Source: Candidatus Saccharimonadia bacterium
GTDB taxonomy: Bacteria > Patescibacteriota > Saccharimonadia > Saccharimonadales > Saccharimonadaceae
Direction of reading: 5' to 3'
Assembly (NCBI GenBank): GCA_023257815.1
Contig: JALRBJ010000001.1
Coordinates: 30,410-94,409 of the forward strand
Length of the DNA stretch: 64,000 bases
The notes below the pieces were generated by a model. That model did no database searches, was not told the DNA's origin, and saw only the letters and a program-made list of their open reading frames with translations. The position numbers were made by a program, and so were the translations under genes. This document shows, one piece after another, positions 26,141 through 34,546 of the stretch; position 1 is the stretch's first letter, and every line of letters starts with the position of its first letter.

Positions 26141-26216
26141 TGGTCGGGGTGAAAGGACTCAAACCTTCGACCTCTCGGTCCCAAACCGAGCGCGCTATCA
26201 ACTGCGCCACACCCCG
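26141..26216 (-). tRNA. tRNA-Pro(UGG), CCA encoded
   Basis: The cloverleaf has a 7-bp acceptor (CGGGGTG/CACCCCG), anticodon stem CTCGG/CCGAG with loop TTTGGGA (anticodon TGG), a T-arm with GGTTTGAGTCC and a genome-encoded ACCA end. It lies between the MFS gene and bcp. Confidence 0.95.
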
Positions 26217-26281
26217 ATAGTGTGGATACTTGGACGATTATAGCCCAAAATTCTAAAGATTACCAGTGTTATAATAGAGGT

Positions 26282-26746
26282 ATGAAACAGCCACCTTACG
26301 AAGCACCCAATTTTTCAGCCAAAGACTCAAACGGAGTTACCCACGAACTTGCGGATTATAAGGGAAAGTGGCTGGTACTGTATTTCTATCCAAAGGATGA
26401 CACGCCTGGTTGTACGGCTGAAGCATGTAGCTTGCGTGACGCGCGTGACGACATCGCTAACCTTGGCGCAGAGATAGTTGGTGTTAGTATGGACGAACCG
26501 AATTCACACGAAAAGTTTAAAGCTAAATATTCATTAAACTTTGCCTTGATTTCAGATCCCGAGCGCAAAATTATTGATGCCTACGGCGCTTGGGGCAAAA
26601 AAATGTTCGGTAAAGAGGGTATCCTGCGTCGAACATTCATCATTAATCCTGAAGGTACAGTGGTGAAAGTCTATGGCCGCGTAACACCGCTTGGCCATGG
26701 TGAACAGGTAGTGGCAGAATTGAAAAAGTTACAGGAAAGCTCGTGA
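26282..26746 (+). CDS. bcp: Thiol peroxidase, BCP/PrxQ type
   Basis: This peroxiredoxin reduces peroxides in the cytoplasm. Counting from the ATG at 26282 it has 154 residues, with the peroxidatic C44 and resolving C49 in TPGCTAEAC, as in atypical two-Cys BCP proteins. An in-frame GTG at 26222 exists, but TATAAT at 26270-26275 lies 6 nt before the ATG and within that longer frame, so the short form is preferred. The stop overlaps the next gene by 4 nt. Confidence 0.94.
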   Translation: MKQPPYEAPNFSAKDSNGVTHELADYKGKWLVLYFYPKDDTPGCTAEACSLRDARDDIANLGAEIVGVSMDEPNSHEKFKAKYSLNFALISDPERKIIDAYGAWGKKMFGKEGILRRTFIINPEGTVVKVYGRVTPLGHGEQVVAELKKLQESS

Positions 26747-27270
26747 CGGATACGTATTTTGTACGGCATGGTGAAAGTACGGCTAACGAAGATAAGATAT
26801 GTGCTGGCCATACCGATGTTGTACTGACCAAATTAGGAGAACAACAAGCTGATCAAGCTGGAAGTGAATTAGCAGCATCGGGTGTTACGATAGATGTAAT
26901 TATCTCTTCACCTTTGAAACGCGCACATCAAACAGCGCTGGCTATATCGAGCAAAATTGGATATGACCCAAGCAAAATTATTGCTTCTAAGCTTGCAATC
27001 GAACGTTTTCGTGGTAAGTACGAAGGTCAACCAAGTAGCTTACAAGAAGGTGCTACAGAGGAAGATTATGCTCAGATGGGTGCAGAGTCAACCAAAGGGA
27101 TGATTGAACGCGCTGAGCAACTTCGTGAACAGATTGCGAAGCTAGATGCGAAGACAGTACTCGTTGTTTCACACAATCAATTTGGCTGTATTTTTGTAGC
27201 AACAAGCCGTGGCGAACCTGCAAAAGCTGAGCTGGGTAAGTTGCCAAACGCACATGTTTTCAAAGTTTAA
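26743..27270 (+). CDS. Histidine phosphatase (phosphoglycerate mutase-like)
   Basis: The 175-residue protein has the RHGE motif (FVRHGESTANED) that carries the phospho-histidine, ISSPLKRAHQTA and VVSHNQF near the C terminus. These place it in the histidine phosphatase superfamily branch 1 (GpmB/CobC-like). It is co-translated with bcp (GTGA overlap). Whether it is a mutase or a general phosphatase is not clear. Its stop shares TTAA with the convergent gatD. Confidence 0.88.
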   Translation: MTDTYFVRHGESTANEDKICAGHTDVVLTKLGEQQADQAGSELAASGVTIDVIISSPLKRAHQTALAISSKIGYDPSKIIASKLAIERFRGKYEGQPSSLQEGATEEDYAQMGAESTKGMIERAEQLREQIAKLDAKTVLVVSHNQFGCIFVATSRGEPAKAELGKLPNAHVFKV

Positions 27271-27986
27271 CGTGGTCGTTGCAATGCTACCAAGCGAGCG
27301 TTGGTTGCAAAACGATCATCAATGACGGTTGGAGTGAACTCACCGTATTTTCTTTGCGCTGCTGTTTCTATGAGCCAATCGGCGATAGCGGGATTTTTTG
27401 GAAGTAGTGATCCGTGCATATAACTACCGATCACGTTTTTGTAACGAGCTCCCTCGTAATCATCCTGACCATTATTGCCAGCACCCTTTATTACTTTTCC
27501 GAGTGGTTGGGTATTCTTACCTAAAAAAGTCTGGCCGCTATGATTTTCGTAGCCTATAATCTCGCCAAATTGCTCACTGCCAGTAACAATATTACCTATC
27601 ATGCGTTCAGACCCACCATGGGTTTCAAGGTCGAATATACTAATACCCTTGATGTCGTGTCCTTCTTTAGTACGAAAAAAATGTCCGAATAGCTGGTAAA
27701 GTCCACAGATTACAAGCATGGGTGTTCCATTATCGGCAAGCTCGTGTAACTGAGTTCCAATAGCCAGTAGGTCGGTTTGTATTTTATCTTGCCCTGAATC
27801 TTGGCCACCACCACCGATGATAATATCGATGTCTTTGGGCAGTGTATCACCCTGATTATATTCATAAAGCTTTGGCGTATAACCATGCCACTGGGCGCGA
27901 CGCATGATGGTTAACACATTCCCCCAATCACCATAGATATTCATATCTTTAGGGTATAGCTGGAGGATAGAAAGATTCTTTGTCAT
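27267..27986 (-). CDS. gatD: Lipid II isoglutaminyl synthase, glutaminase subunit GatD
   Basis: With MurT this subunit amidates D-glutamate in lipid II. The 239-residue protein is a CobB/CobQ-type class I glutamine amidotransferase: GGGGQDSGQDKI, the nucleophile Cys in VICGLYQLFG and the His in GSYMHGSLLPKNP are all visible. Its ATG overlaps the murT stop by 4 nt, the usual murT-gatD arrangement known from Gram-positive bacteria. Confidence 0.93.
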   Translation of the reverse strand: MTKNLSILQLYPKDMNIYGDWGNVLTIMRRAQWHGYTPKLYEYNQGDTLPKDIDIIIGGGGQDSGQDKIQTDLLAIGTQLHELADNGTPMLVICGLYQLFGHFFRTKEGHDIKGISIFDLETHGGSERMIGNIVTGSEQFGEIIGYENHSGQTFLGKNTQPLGKVIKGAGNNGQDDYEGARYKNVIGSYMHGSLLPKNPAIADWLIETAAQRKYGEFTPTVIDDRFATNARLVALQRPR

Positions 27987-29260
27987 GATATATGATCCAC
28001 CTTGGTTATTTTAGAAAGCTCACGACGCAGAGCTAGCATAGCTGTGTAACTACAATATATACGTTTTGGCGTTGATTTATTGTGTGCAATGAAATCTTTT
28101 AATGCATCTGCTAGGTCTGGAATTACTGCAGTGATTTCAATCTCATCATATTGTAATCTGAGTGACATATCGTAGGCTCGAATGCCACTAACGTGAGATA
28201 TTGAAGGTTTTAGGCTATCGAAGTCAACATCCCAGAGCCAGCTCATATCACGACCATCGGCGTAGTTGTCGTTAATTGCAATCATGGTTGCGTAGCCTTT
28301 GGGGTTAAACGATTGTAAACCAAGCCGAAATCCACCAGGATTCTTTACTAGCACTAGCTCGAGGGGTTGGCCGTCAACAGTCAGAATTTCACCACGTCCA
28401 AATGCGGGAGTGATCGCTTCCAGTGAATGAATGAGTTTTGCAACATCAAGATCCTTACCTAAAATAGCCGACACAAGACTGATTGCTGCGACGGCATTGA
28501 ATACATTATAAACACCATCGAGTTTAAGATTTACTTCTAAAATTTGTTTATGAAGTGCAATCTTGGCTTTGTGTCCGTCAACTTGCTTTAAAACACTGCT
28601 TGCAGGAAGCTTGCTGACTACTGCCAAGGTTTGATTGCGCATTGAATCGTCATCTGGAAAAAAGTGCTGCAGCGATGGGTCTAGGCCAAAGTATTGAACC
28701 TTGGTGGCAGGAAGGTTGCTGGCTACTTTAACAAGGCGTGGATCTTCTCGGTTGATGACAATAGTTTGCGTAGTATGTTCTGCTACAGTCGACAGCAATG
28801 CGGCTGTTGCATCAATCTCACCGAATCGGTCTAGCTGATCACGCATGACATTTAGTAGTAGACTATGGCGAGGTTGGACAGCCTTAACAAATCGGACGGC
28901 GTGTGCCTCGTCAAGCTCTAGCACGGCAATGTCGGCAGTAAGCTTACCCTGCATATCAACATCGTTTAATAAAGCGGCAACCACACCTCTAGTAAAGTTA
29001 CTGCCTGTTCGATTCGTGAAGACCTTTAGGCCTTGTGATTCTAGTAACTCAACGACCATTTTAGTCGTGGTTGTTTTACCATTTGTGCCACTAATTAACA
29101 CAACTCCCTGTGGTAGCTGAGCTAAACGGGTAGAAAGAAAGTCTTTATCAATCGACTCGACGAACAAACCAGGCAAGGCTGAACCACCTCCACGCAGCTT
29201 TGCAATTTCGCGAACAGTTTTTCCAAGCAGTGTGGTAAGTGGAATCGGTGGTTTAACCAT
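27983..29260 (-). CDS. murT: Lipid II isoglutaminyl synthase, ligase subunit MurT
   Basis: This Mur-ligase-like protein activates lipid II glutamate for amidation. Counting from the ATG at 29260 it has 425 residues, with the ATP loop SGTNGKTTTTKMV, VLELDEAHA, LNVMRDQLDRFGE and a C-terminal DUF1727-type domain. Only one Cys (YCSYTAM) is present, so the four-Cys zinc ribbon of the staphylococcal enzyme is missing. The start is chosen because ATTATA (TATAAT on the minus strand, 29268-29273) is 7 nt upstream. A longer frame starting at 29302 would run through the promoter. Confidence 0.92.
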   Translation of the reverse strand: MVKPPIPLTTLLGKTVREIAKLRGGGSALPGLFVESIDKDFLSTRLAQLPQGVVLISGTNGKTTTTKMVVELLESQGLKVFTNRTGSNFTRGVVAALLNDVDMQGKLTADIAVLELDEAHAVRFVKAVQPRHSLLLNVMRDQLDRFGEIDATAALLSTVAEHTTQTIVINREDPRLVKVASNLPATKVQYFGLDPSLQHFFPDDDSMRNQTLAVVSKLPASSVLKQVDGHKAKIALHKQILEVNLKLDGVYNVFNAVAAISLVSAILGKDLDVAKLIHSLEAITPAFGRGEILTVDGQPLELVLVKNPGGFRLGLQSFNPKGYATMIAINDNYADGRDMSWLWDVDFDSLKPSISHVSGIRAYDMSLRLQYDEIEITAVIPDLADALKDFIAHNKSTPKRIYCSYTAMLALRRELSKITKVDHIS

Positions 29261-29267
29261 AGGTTCT

Positions 29268-29303
29268 ATTATACCTAAATCAAGGGCTAAAGTAGGGTAC
29301 AAT
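29268..29303. promoter_or_regulatory. Divergent -10 boxes for murT and the membrane gene at 29310
   Basis: TATAAT on the minus strand (29268-29273) serves murT, and TACAAT on the plus strand (29298-29303) serves the gene at 29310. They lie 7 and 6 nt from their start codons, so both transcripts should be leaderless. Confidence 0.65.
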
Positions 29304-29309
29304 ATGGAT

Positions 29310-29693
29310 ATGGTAATTGTGTGGGCACTCTCGTGGTGGTATGGGGCTGGTTTAGCTGTTCAATTTGCAAAGTTAAGAACTCGACTTGAAAACTCCTATG
29401 ACTATTTTTCGATAGGATTGCTGATGTCAACGCTTTTTGCACCGTTTCGTCAAATATCCGCAGGAAAAGTGAATGGTCCGTTAGCTGTGCAACTTAGAGC
29501 TTTCTTTGATAGACAACTTTCACGCGTCATTGGTGCTATTGTACGTCTAACGTTAATTGTTGTAGGCATAATGTGGCTGACTATACAGATAGTACTTAGC
29601 ATCTTTATTTTAGTAGTGTGGCTGATCACGCCGCTCTTACCATTCGTTGGTTTTGTAATTACGCTTTCGGGATGGGTGCCTTCATGGCGATAA
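29310..29693 (+). CDS. Small membrane protein upstream of the ClpC-like gene
   Basis: The 127-residue protein has hydrophobic segments at its N terminus and at about 75-120, with a basic amphipathic middle (AFFDRQLSRVIGAIVRL). No family was recognised. It is coupled to the ClpC-like gene, whose start overlaps its stop, so the two are likely to work together at the membrane. Confidence 0.7.
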   Translation: MVIVWALSWWYGAGLAVQFAKLRTRLENSYDYFSIGLLMSTLFAPFRQISAGKVNGPLAVQLRAFFDRQLSRVIGAIVRLTLIVVGIMWLTIQIVLSIFILVVWLITPLLPFVGFVITLSGWVPSWR

Positions 29694-32119
29694 TGTTTAA
29701 CTATACGGCTCCTCGTGCTTCTAAGGCACGGCTTGCTGTGCAATTTCAGGGATTACCTATTTGGACAGTAGGCATAATTGCATTTTTTTTGGTTGCAAGC
29801 GGAATTATCCTCATTGGTCTAATGATCTCATTAGGTTGGTTACTAATTGGGCTATCGGCTTGGCCAATTATGATCATAGTGTGGGCGAGAGGGGAGCTTA
29901 CGAATATAGCAATTCATCCAAATGGAGGATCAATTGAAGATATTTTAGAGGCTGGTGTTTTAGCACATCTACCAAAGCAGCCAACACCGAGTGACATTGC
30001 TATTGCTGTTGCACACACAAGGACAGGTATGTTTTTTGCAGTGCGTTTCGGGATAACGCCGAATTTCTTGCAGCAAATTAGTTCAAAGGAACAGTCAGCA
30101 ACCGATAAAGTGTGGCAAGATGCCATGGCTGTACATGCGGAGTTTGGGGGAAGTGAACTTACGGCAGGTATGTTGATCTGCGCATTAATCCAACAATTCC
30201 CCGAGTATGAAAGTCTGCTTGCTCATAATCATATAAATCTTGAAGATGTTAAAAAGGGCATATTATGGAAGCGCCGAATTGATGACACAATACAAGATCA
30301 TCAAAAAGTGCGGCATACTGGGGGTATTGGTCGTGATTGGTCATTCGGTTATACTCCGCTTTTATCACGCCTAGGTGTAAACGTTAGCCAACAGGTTGCT
30401 GATGGCTCGGTAACGGCTGATATTGAATCTCATAGGGAAGTCTTAGATAAGTTAATAGACACCTTCTCATCGAATGGTCGTCAAAATGCCACTTTGATCG
30501 GGAACAATGGTGTGGGTAAGACTACGATCGTGCATGCCTTTGCGAGTGAGCTCCTTGACGCATCCTCTAATGTGCCTAGTAGTTTAAAGTTTCGTCAAGT
30601 AGTAATGCTTGATGCAGCTTCTTTAATATCGGCTGCACCCGGCCGTGGCCAGCTGGAAGACTTGATAATGCAAGTACTTGGTGAAGCGTATGCAGCTAAA
30701 AATGTAATCATCTGCCTTGACAATGCGCAGTTGTTCTTTGAAGAAGGCATGGGGTCGGTGGACATCGCTAATGTCCTACTTCCAATTATAGAAGCTGGTC
30801 GCCTGCGATTAATACTCACTATGGATGAGCAGCGTTATCTTCAAATCAGCCAACGTAACAGTGCCCTTGCTAATGCATTGAATCGTATAAATGTAGTAGC
30901 AACAAACGAAGCAGAAACCATAACAGTGATGCAATATCAATTAATAATCAATGAATATGTACGAAAAGTGACCTATACGTATCAATCGCTTGAGGAGACG
31001 TATCGATTGAGTGAACGGTATGTTCATGATCTAGCTATGCCAGGCCGAGCCTTAAAGTTACTTGAATCAGCAGCCAGCTATAGTGAAAATGGACTTGTAA
31101 CCATTAATTCCGTGCAGATGGCTATAGAACAAACTATCGGAGTAAAGGTTAGTACAGCTTCAGATGAAGATGAGCGTGAGAAGCTGCTTAATCTTGAAGA
31201 TTTGATTCATCAGCGGATGATTAATCAAACCAAAGCAGTAAGTGTGGTGAGTGATGCGTTGCGTCGTGCTAGGGCTGGCGTACGCAATCAGAATCGGCCA
31301 ATTGGTACCTTCTTATTCTTAGGGCCGACTGGTGTGGGCAAGACTGAGCTTGCAAAGGCATTAGCGGATGTATATTTTGATGGCGAAGACCGTATGATTC
31401 GTCTTGATTTGAACGAGTATGTTCGTAACGAGGATGTAGCGCGTTTGATCGCTGACGGAGCGGATGACCCAACTAGCTTAACTGCCCAAGCAATGAAGCA
31501 ACCGTTTAGTGTGGTGCTGTTGGATGAGATTGAAAAGGCGCATCCGAACGTACTTACTACGTTACTTCAACTGTTAGATGAAGGTGTTCTACGTGATATA
31601 AAAAACCGTGAAATTTCATTCCGCGACACTATAGTTATTGCCACGAGTAATGCTGGTGCAGATCGCATTTGCGAATACATTGAACGCGGTCATTCCATGG
31701 AACAGTTTGAGCAGCAATTTATAGATGAGCTGATTAATTCAAATCAATTTAAACCTGAATTTTTAAACCGATTCGACGAAATTGTAACATTTACCCCACT
31801 TGGAAAGACTGAACTTCTGCAAGTTGTGGACTTGATGGTTAAGGGTGTCAACAAGACGTTGGCTCTGCAAAAGATCAACGTTGAAGTCGAACCAAGAGCT
31901 AAGGAATTATTAGTCGAAAAGGGCTACGATCCACGCCTAGGTGCTCGGCCGATGCGTCGTGTTATTCAGCGTGTCGTTGAAAACAATGTCGCTAAAGCAA
32001 TCCTTGCTGGTAGCGTTAAGCCTGGATCAACGATTACAATTTCAGCAGCCGAAGTTGAAGATACGATGGGTAAAGCTGAAAAAGCCCAAGCAATTGAGCA
32101 AGAAAGCTCTAGAGAGTAG
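29684..32119 (+). CDS. Membrane-anchored ClpC-like double AAA+ protein
   Basis: The protein (811 residues from the ATG at 29684; 29693 is an alternative start) has two N-terminal membrane helices (about 22-75), a Clp-N-like helical region (about 95-205) and two AAA+ modules. Module 1 has Walker A GNNGVGKTT (273-281), but its Walker B reads IICLDNAQLFF (D346, N347 in place of Glu), which suggests poor hydrolysis. Module 2 is intact: GPTGVGKTE (547-555), VVLLDEIEKAHP and sensor 1 IVIATSNAGAD, ending in a D2-small domain (GYDPRLGARPMRRVIQ). No obvious ClpP-binding loop was identified. It probably unfolds or remodels proteins at the membrane. Confidence 0.88.
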   Translation: MAIMFNYTAPRASKARLAVQFQGLPIWTVGIIAFFLVASGIILIGLMISLGWLLIGLSAWPIMIIVWARGELTNIAIHPNGGSIEDILEAGVLAHLPKQPTPSDIAIAVAHTRTGMFFAVRFGITPNFLQQISSKEQSATDKVWQDAMAVHAEFGGSELTAGMLICALIQQFPEYESLLAHNHINLEDVKKGILWKRRIDDTIQDHQKVRHTGGIGRDWSFGYTPLLSRLGVNVSQQVADGSVTADIESHREVLDKLIDTFSSNGRQNATLIGNNGVGKTTIVHAFASELLDASSNVPSSLKFRQVVMLDAASLISAAPGRGQLEDLIMQVLGEAYAAKNVIICLDNAQLFFEEGMGSVDIANVLLPIIEAGRLRLILTMDEQRYLQISQRNSALANALNRINVVATNEAETITVMQYQLIINEYVRKVTYTYQSLEETYRLSERYVHDLAMPGRALKLLESAASYSENGLVTINSVQMAIEQTIGVKVSTASDEDEREKLLNLEDLIHQRMINQTKAVSVVSDALRRARAGVRNQNRPIGTFLFLGPTGVGKTELAKALADVYFDGEDRMIRLDLNEYVRNEDVARLIADGADDPTSLTAQAMKQPFSVVLLDEIEKAHPNVLTTLLQLLDEGVLRDIKNREISFRDTIVIATSNAGADRICEYIERGHSMEQFEQQFIDELINSNQFKPEFLNRFDEIVTFTPLGKTELLQVVDLMVKGVNKTLALQKINVEVEPRAKELLVEKGYDPRLGARPMRRVIQRVVENNVAKAILAGSVKPGSTITISAAEVEDTMGKAEKAQAIEQESSRE

Positions 32120-32393
32120 TCGCAGACAATCGCTTATTGCGACGTCGAATATATACTTGTGTTAGCCCAAAAAGTGCCAGGTAAGCTGTGAGCGTAATGC
32201 AGCGAACACCAAGTGGCTTATCAATCAATAAGATAACTCCTGCACTAATGCCTACAGTTGTTACTAGGATATTGATTCTGTTAAACATCTTTGAAATTTG
32301 CACACCAAAAGCGGCGGCAATCGTAGAAACCACTGTAGCAACGATAGAGATTACTAGGAGTGCAACGTGTATGGCTATAAGCATGTGTATCAT
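32109..32393 (-). CDS. Small three-helix membrane protein
   Basis: The 94-residue protein is almost entirely hydrophobic, with helices near 3-28, 38-57 and 63-80 and a basic tail (YIRRRNKRLS). No family was recognised. The frame is supported by AGTATA at 32402-32407 (TATACT on the minus strand), 8 nt before the ATG at 32393 (5 nt before an adjacent ATG). It overlaps the end of the ClpC-like gene by 11 nt. Confidence 0.6.
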   Translation of the reverse strand: MIHMLIAIHVALLVISIVATVVSTIAAAFGVQISKMFNRINILVTTVGISAGVILLIDKPLGVRCITLTAYLALFGLTQVYIRRRNKRLSATTL

Positions 32394-32468
32394 CATTATT
32401 CAGTATAGCTGAGTATGGTTCGTTTATGAATATCAATAAATCGCCTATAGTTCAATCAAAATGAAAAT

Positions 32469-32514
32469 GCCCCCTCCAGGGCACTTTCATTTCGGGAAAT
32501 GCCTAAGAGGGGGT
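32469..32514 (-). terminator. Terminator of GC-rich cassette 2
   Basis: GCCCCCTC (32469-32476) pairs with GAGGGGG (32507-32513), with an inner CATTTC/GAAATG stem. On the minus strand it is followed by a T-rich tract. Confidence 0.75.
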
Positions 32515-32530
32515 GGGGTGAGAGGCCGTC

Positions 32531-33043
32531 TCAGATGAGCTGGGTCTCACCGCGTAGCGCAGCCAGGCACTTGGTGCGGAGCTGTGCGCCGGCCGTGGGA
32601 TCAGTGACCTTGTAGCCACCGAGCCTGGTGTCGTCCGGCTGCATTCCGGGTCCGCCGCTGGACTCCAGGAAGGCATCGATGATGCCGGCTTGGAGACCCT
32701 GAATCGCCTGGTCGCGCGTCCAGGTGTAGAACAGACCGTCGGCGGGGTTGCGGACTTCCTCGAGCATCTGCATCATTCGCCAGAACCGCGCCTCTTCAGC
32801 GTAGTTGCTGAACGGCAGTAGATCCATGCCGAACCGGTAGCGGAACACGTTGCCGCGCTTCATCAGCTTGATGGACAACTCCGCATCGCCGACGTTGTAG
32901 TGGCAGATGATGGTGCCGGCACCGTAGGACTCGGTGCTGACCTCGATCGAGCTGCTGGGCTTCGACCAGCGGACGATGTGGCGGATGAGTCCGTTCAGAG
33001 ACACGATGTCTCCCGGATAGAACTTCTCGATTGTGTCGCTCAT
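32531..33043 (-). CDS. GC-rich orphan protein (cassette 2)
   Basis: The 170-residue protein has no recognised family, signal peptide or membrane helix. It includes a charged start (MSDTIEKFYPGDIVSLNGLI), an aromatic-rich middle (RFWRMMQMLEEV) and a Gly/Pro-rich stretch (SSGGPGMQPDD). Codons are strongly GC-rich, unlike the flanking genes. It has GAGAGG before the ATG, a near-perfect TTGACA-17-TATTAT promoter and a GC-rich terminator, and so has the same build as the orphan genes at 24.5, 56 and 60.8 kb. Confidence 0.7.
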   Translation of the reverse strand: MSDTIEKFYPGDIVSLNGLIRHIVRWSKPSSSIEVSTESYGAGTIICHYNVGDAELSIKLMKRGNVFRYRFGMDLLPFSNYAEEARFWRMMQMLEEVRNPADGLFYTWTRDQAIQGLQAGIIDAFLESSGGPGMQPDDTRLGGYKVTDPTAGAQLRTKCLAALRGETQLI

Positions 33044-33112
33044 GAGAACCTCTCTGGGTGGGTGCGAGGGCTAAAAGGTAGCCCTAAGGCCTATCAGGGG
33101 ACTGATCTCTAC

Positions 33113-33141
33113 ATAATAGCATAAATACCATAAAATGTCAA
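33113..33141 (-). promoter_or_regulatory. Promoter of GC-rich cassette 2
   Basis: On the minus strand TTGACA (33136-33141) and TATTAT (33113-33118) are 17 nt apart, with TATGC directly before the -10. The leader is about 60 nt and contains an inverted pair AGGGCTAC/GTAGCCCT-type fold near 33069-33084. Confidence 0.8.
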
Positions 33142-33186
33142 TAAAAAGCATAATCTTATAACACCATCTGATGTACGAAGCTGGAA

Positions 33187-33831
33187 CTAAATTAATTCAT
33201 CAATTAGATCTGCCGATAGCTTCTCGGTGATGATGTTTGCGTCGGATAGCTCACTTGCATCATGAGTATTTAAAACAGCTATTGAAAACATTCCAGCAGC
33301 TTTTGCTGCTCTAAGCCCACTGGGAGCATCTTCAATAACAATACATTCTTGCGGAGTGACACCAAGAGCTGATGCTCCCTTTAGGTAACCCTCAGGATCT
33401 GGTTTCCCGTTAGTGACATCATCTCCTGCTACGATTTCGGTAAAGTAGTCAGTTAATTCTAGCCCTGCTAATACCGACCTTGCCTCATTTTTCATCGAGC
33501 TCGTAACGACCGCTAATGCGACGCCCCTCAGCGCTGCAGCTGTGATAAATTCGTTCACACCAGGGTATCCTCGAATACCACCAGAAGCTAGCTTTTCGTA
33601 ATTTATACCTTTTTGGGCGATGAGTGAGTTAATATCAAAGGTCAAATTCAACGCTTGGAAGTAGTCTACAAAACCTTTATGATCTGTCTTGCCAATAAAA
33701 TAGCTAATGTAATCTTCTGGTGTTAATGGGATGTCGAGTTTCGCGAGGGTTTGTCGGAATGCTTGCTCCTGTAGGTGTTCGTCATCAACTAGTACACCGT
33801 TCATGTCAAAGAGGATAGCTCTATATGTCAT
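33187..33831 (-). CDS. HAD-superfamily phosphatase, beta-phosphoglucomutase-like
   Basis: The 214-residue protein has the HAD motif I FDMNGVLVD, a cap domain, motif II VVTSS, K in the GKPDPEGYL segment and motif III VIEDAPSGLRAAKAAG, as in beta-phosphoglucomutase and phosphonatase-type sugar phosphatases. The substrate is unknown. The ATG at 33831 is chosen over an upstream one because TATCAT (33838-33843 on the minus strand) is 6 nt before it. Confidence 0.88.
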   Translation of the reverse strand: MTYRAILFDMNGVLVDDEHLQEQAFRQTLAKLDIPLTPEDYISYFIGKTDHKGFVDYFQALNLTFDINSLIAQKGINYEKLASGGIRGYPGVNEFITAAALRGVALAVVTSSMKNEARSVLAGLELTDYFTEIVAGDDVTNGKPDPEGYLKGASALGVTPQECIVIEDAPSGLRAAKAAGMFSIAVLNTHDASELSDANIITEKLSADLIDELI

Positions 33832-33930
33832 GTTTTTATGATAGCAGAATAGATATCTTCCAAAGATAGCTATTTCAACGCATAAATGATTTGGCACAGC
33901 GTGTTGTGCGAAGTAAAATTGTGCTATCGC

Positions 33931-34347
33931 CTAAAAATGTGAGGCTTTTTGAATGGCTTCTTTGTAGAAATCAGGCATATTGAGTGGAGCGATTTGTTCT
34001 AACGGGAAGGCATTGAATTCTGCATGACCAGCTTCACCAACAATTTCAAATTCACCATTTTTGCTTTTTAAGTCACATAAATAACTTACAACCAATACGC
34101 CTTGTGATTCATCTTCTGATTTTTGGATCGTATACAAATGGGCGCTTATGATATCTCTGGCCTCAAGCTCAAACCCTAACTCTTCCTGAAGTTCACGAAC
34201 AACTGCTTCGCGTGGTTGTTCGCCAGGGTCAATTTTTCCTCCGGGTAGCTCCCATTCGTTTCGCTCATTTTTTCGGAGCCAAACTTTGCCATCTTCAATA
34301 ACAATGCCTTTTGCCGATACTGGAATAAGATACGGTGTGTATGCCAT
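33931..34347 (-). CDS. NUDIX hydrolase
   Basis: The 138-residue protein contains the Nudix box GGKIDPGEQPREAVVRELQEELG (read as GGKIDPGEQPREA then VVRELQEELG) after WLRKNERNEWELP. This MutT-like architecture fits nucleotide or sugar-nucleotide diphosphatases; the substrate is unknown. TATCAT (34354-34359, minus strand) is 6 nt before the ATG, so the mRNA is leaderless. It sits in a run of small accessory genes on the minus strand. Confidence 0.88.
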   Translation of the reverse strand: MAYTPYLIPVSAKGIVIEDGKVWLRKNERNEWELPGGKIDPGEQPREAVVRELQEELGFELEARDIISAHLYTIQKSEDESQGVLVVSYLCDLKSKNGEFEIVGEAGHAEFNAFPLEQIAPLNMPDFYKEAIQKASHF

Positions 34348-34351
34348 ACGT

Positions 34352-34546
34352 TCATGATAACAAATAAAAACATCTCATTAGGAAGTGTGTAAGCATAATA
34401 ACTCCTGTGCCCGTAATTGATAGATTTAGAATTAAATATTGCAAGACTGTTGTGAAAATAACGAAAGAAATTAAAACTTTGGCTGAATACCTGGAATGAG
34501 ACTTTAATCTTTTGGTAGGAAATTTGCTAACTGTCCAGCAAAACAT
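34352..34546 (-). CDS. Possible small membrane protein
   Basis: A 64-codon frame encodes two hydrophobic stretches after a basic start. It overlaps the 3' end of the APH-like gene by 43 nt and otherwise fills a 156-nt gap that has no other feature. No clear ribosome-binding site or promoter supports it, so it may be a chance frame. Confidence 0.3.
   Translation of the reverse strand: MFCWTVSKFPTKRLKSHSRYSAKVLISFVIFTTVLQYLILNLSITGTGVIMLTHFLMRCFYLLS

Noticed and set aside
26222..26281. A longer N terminus for the BCP peroxidase starting at GTG 26222
   Set aside because: The extra region contains the TATAAT promoter of the gene and does not match the family.
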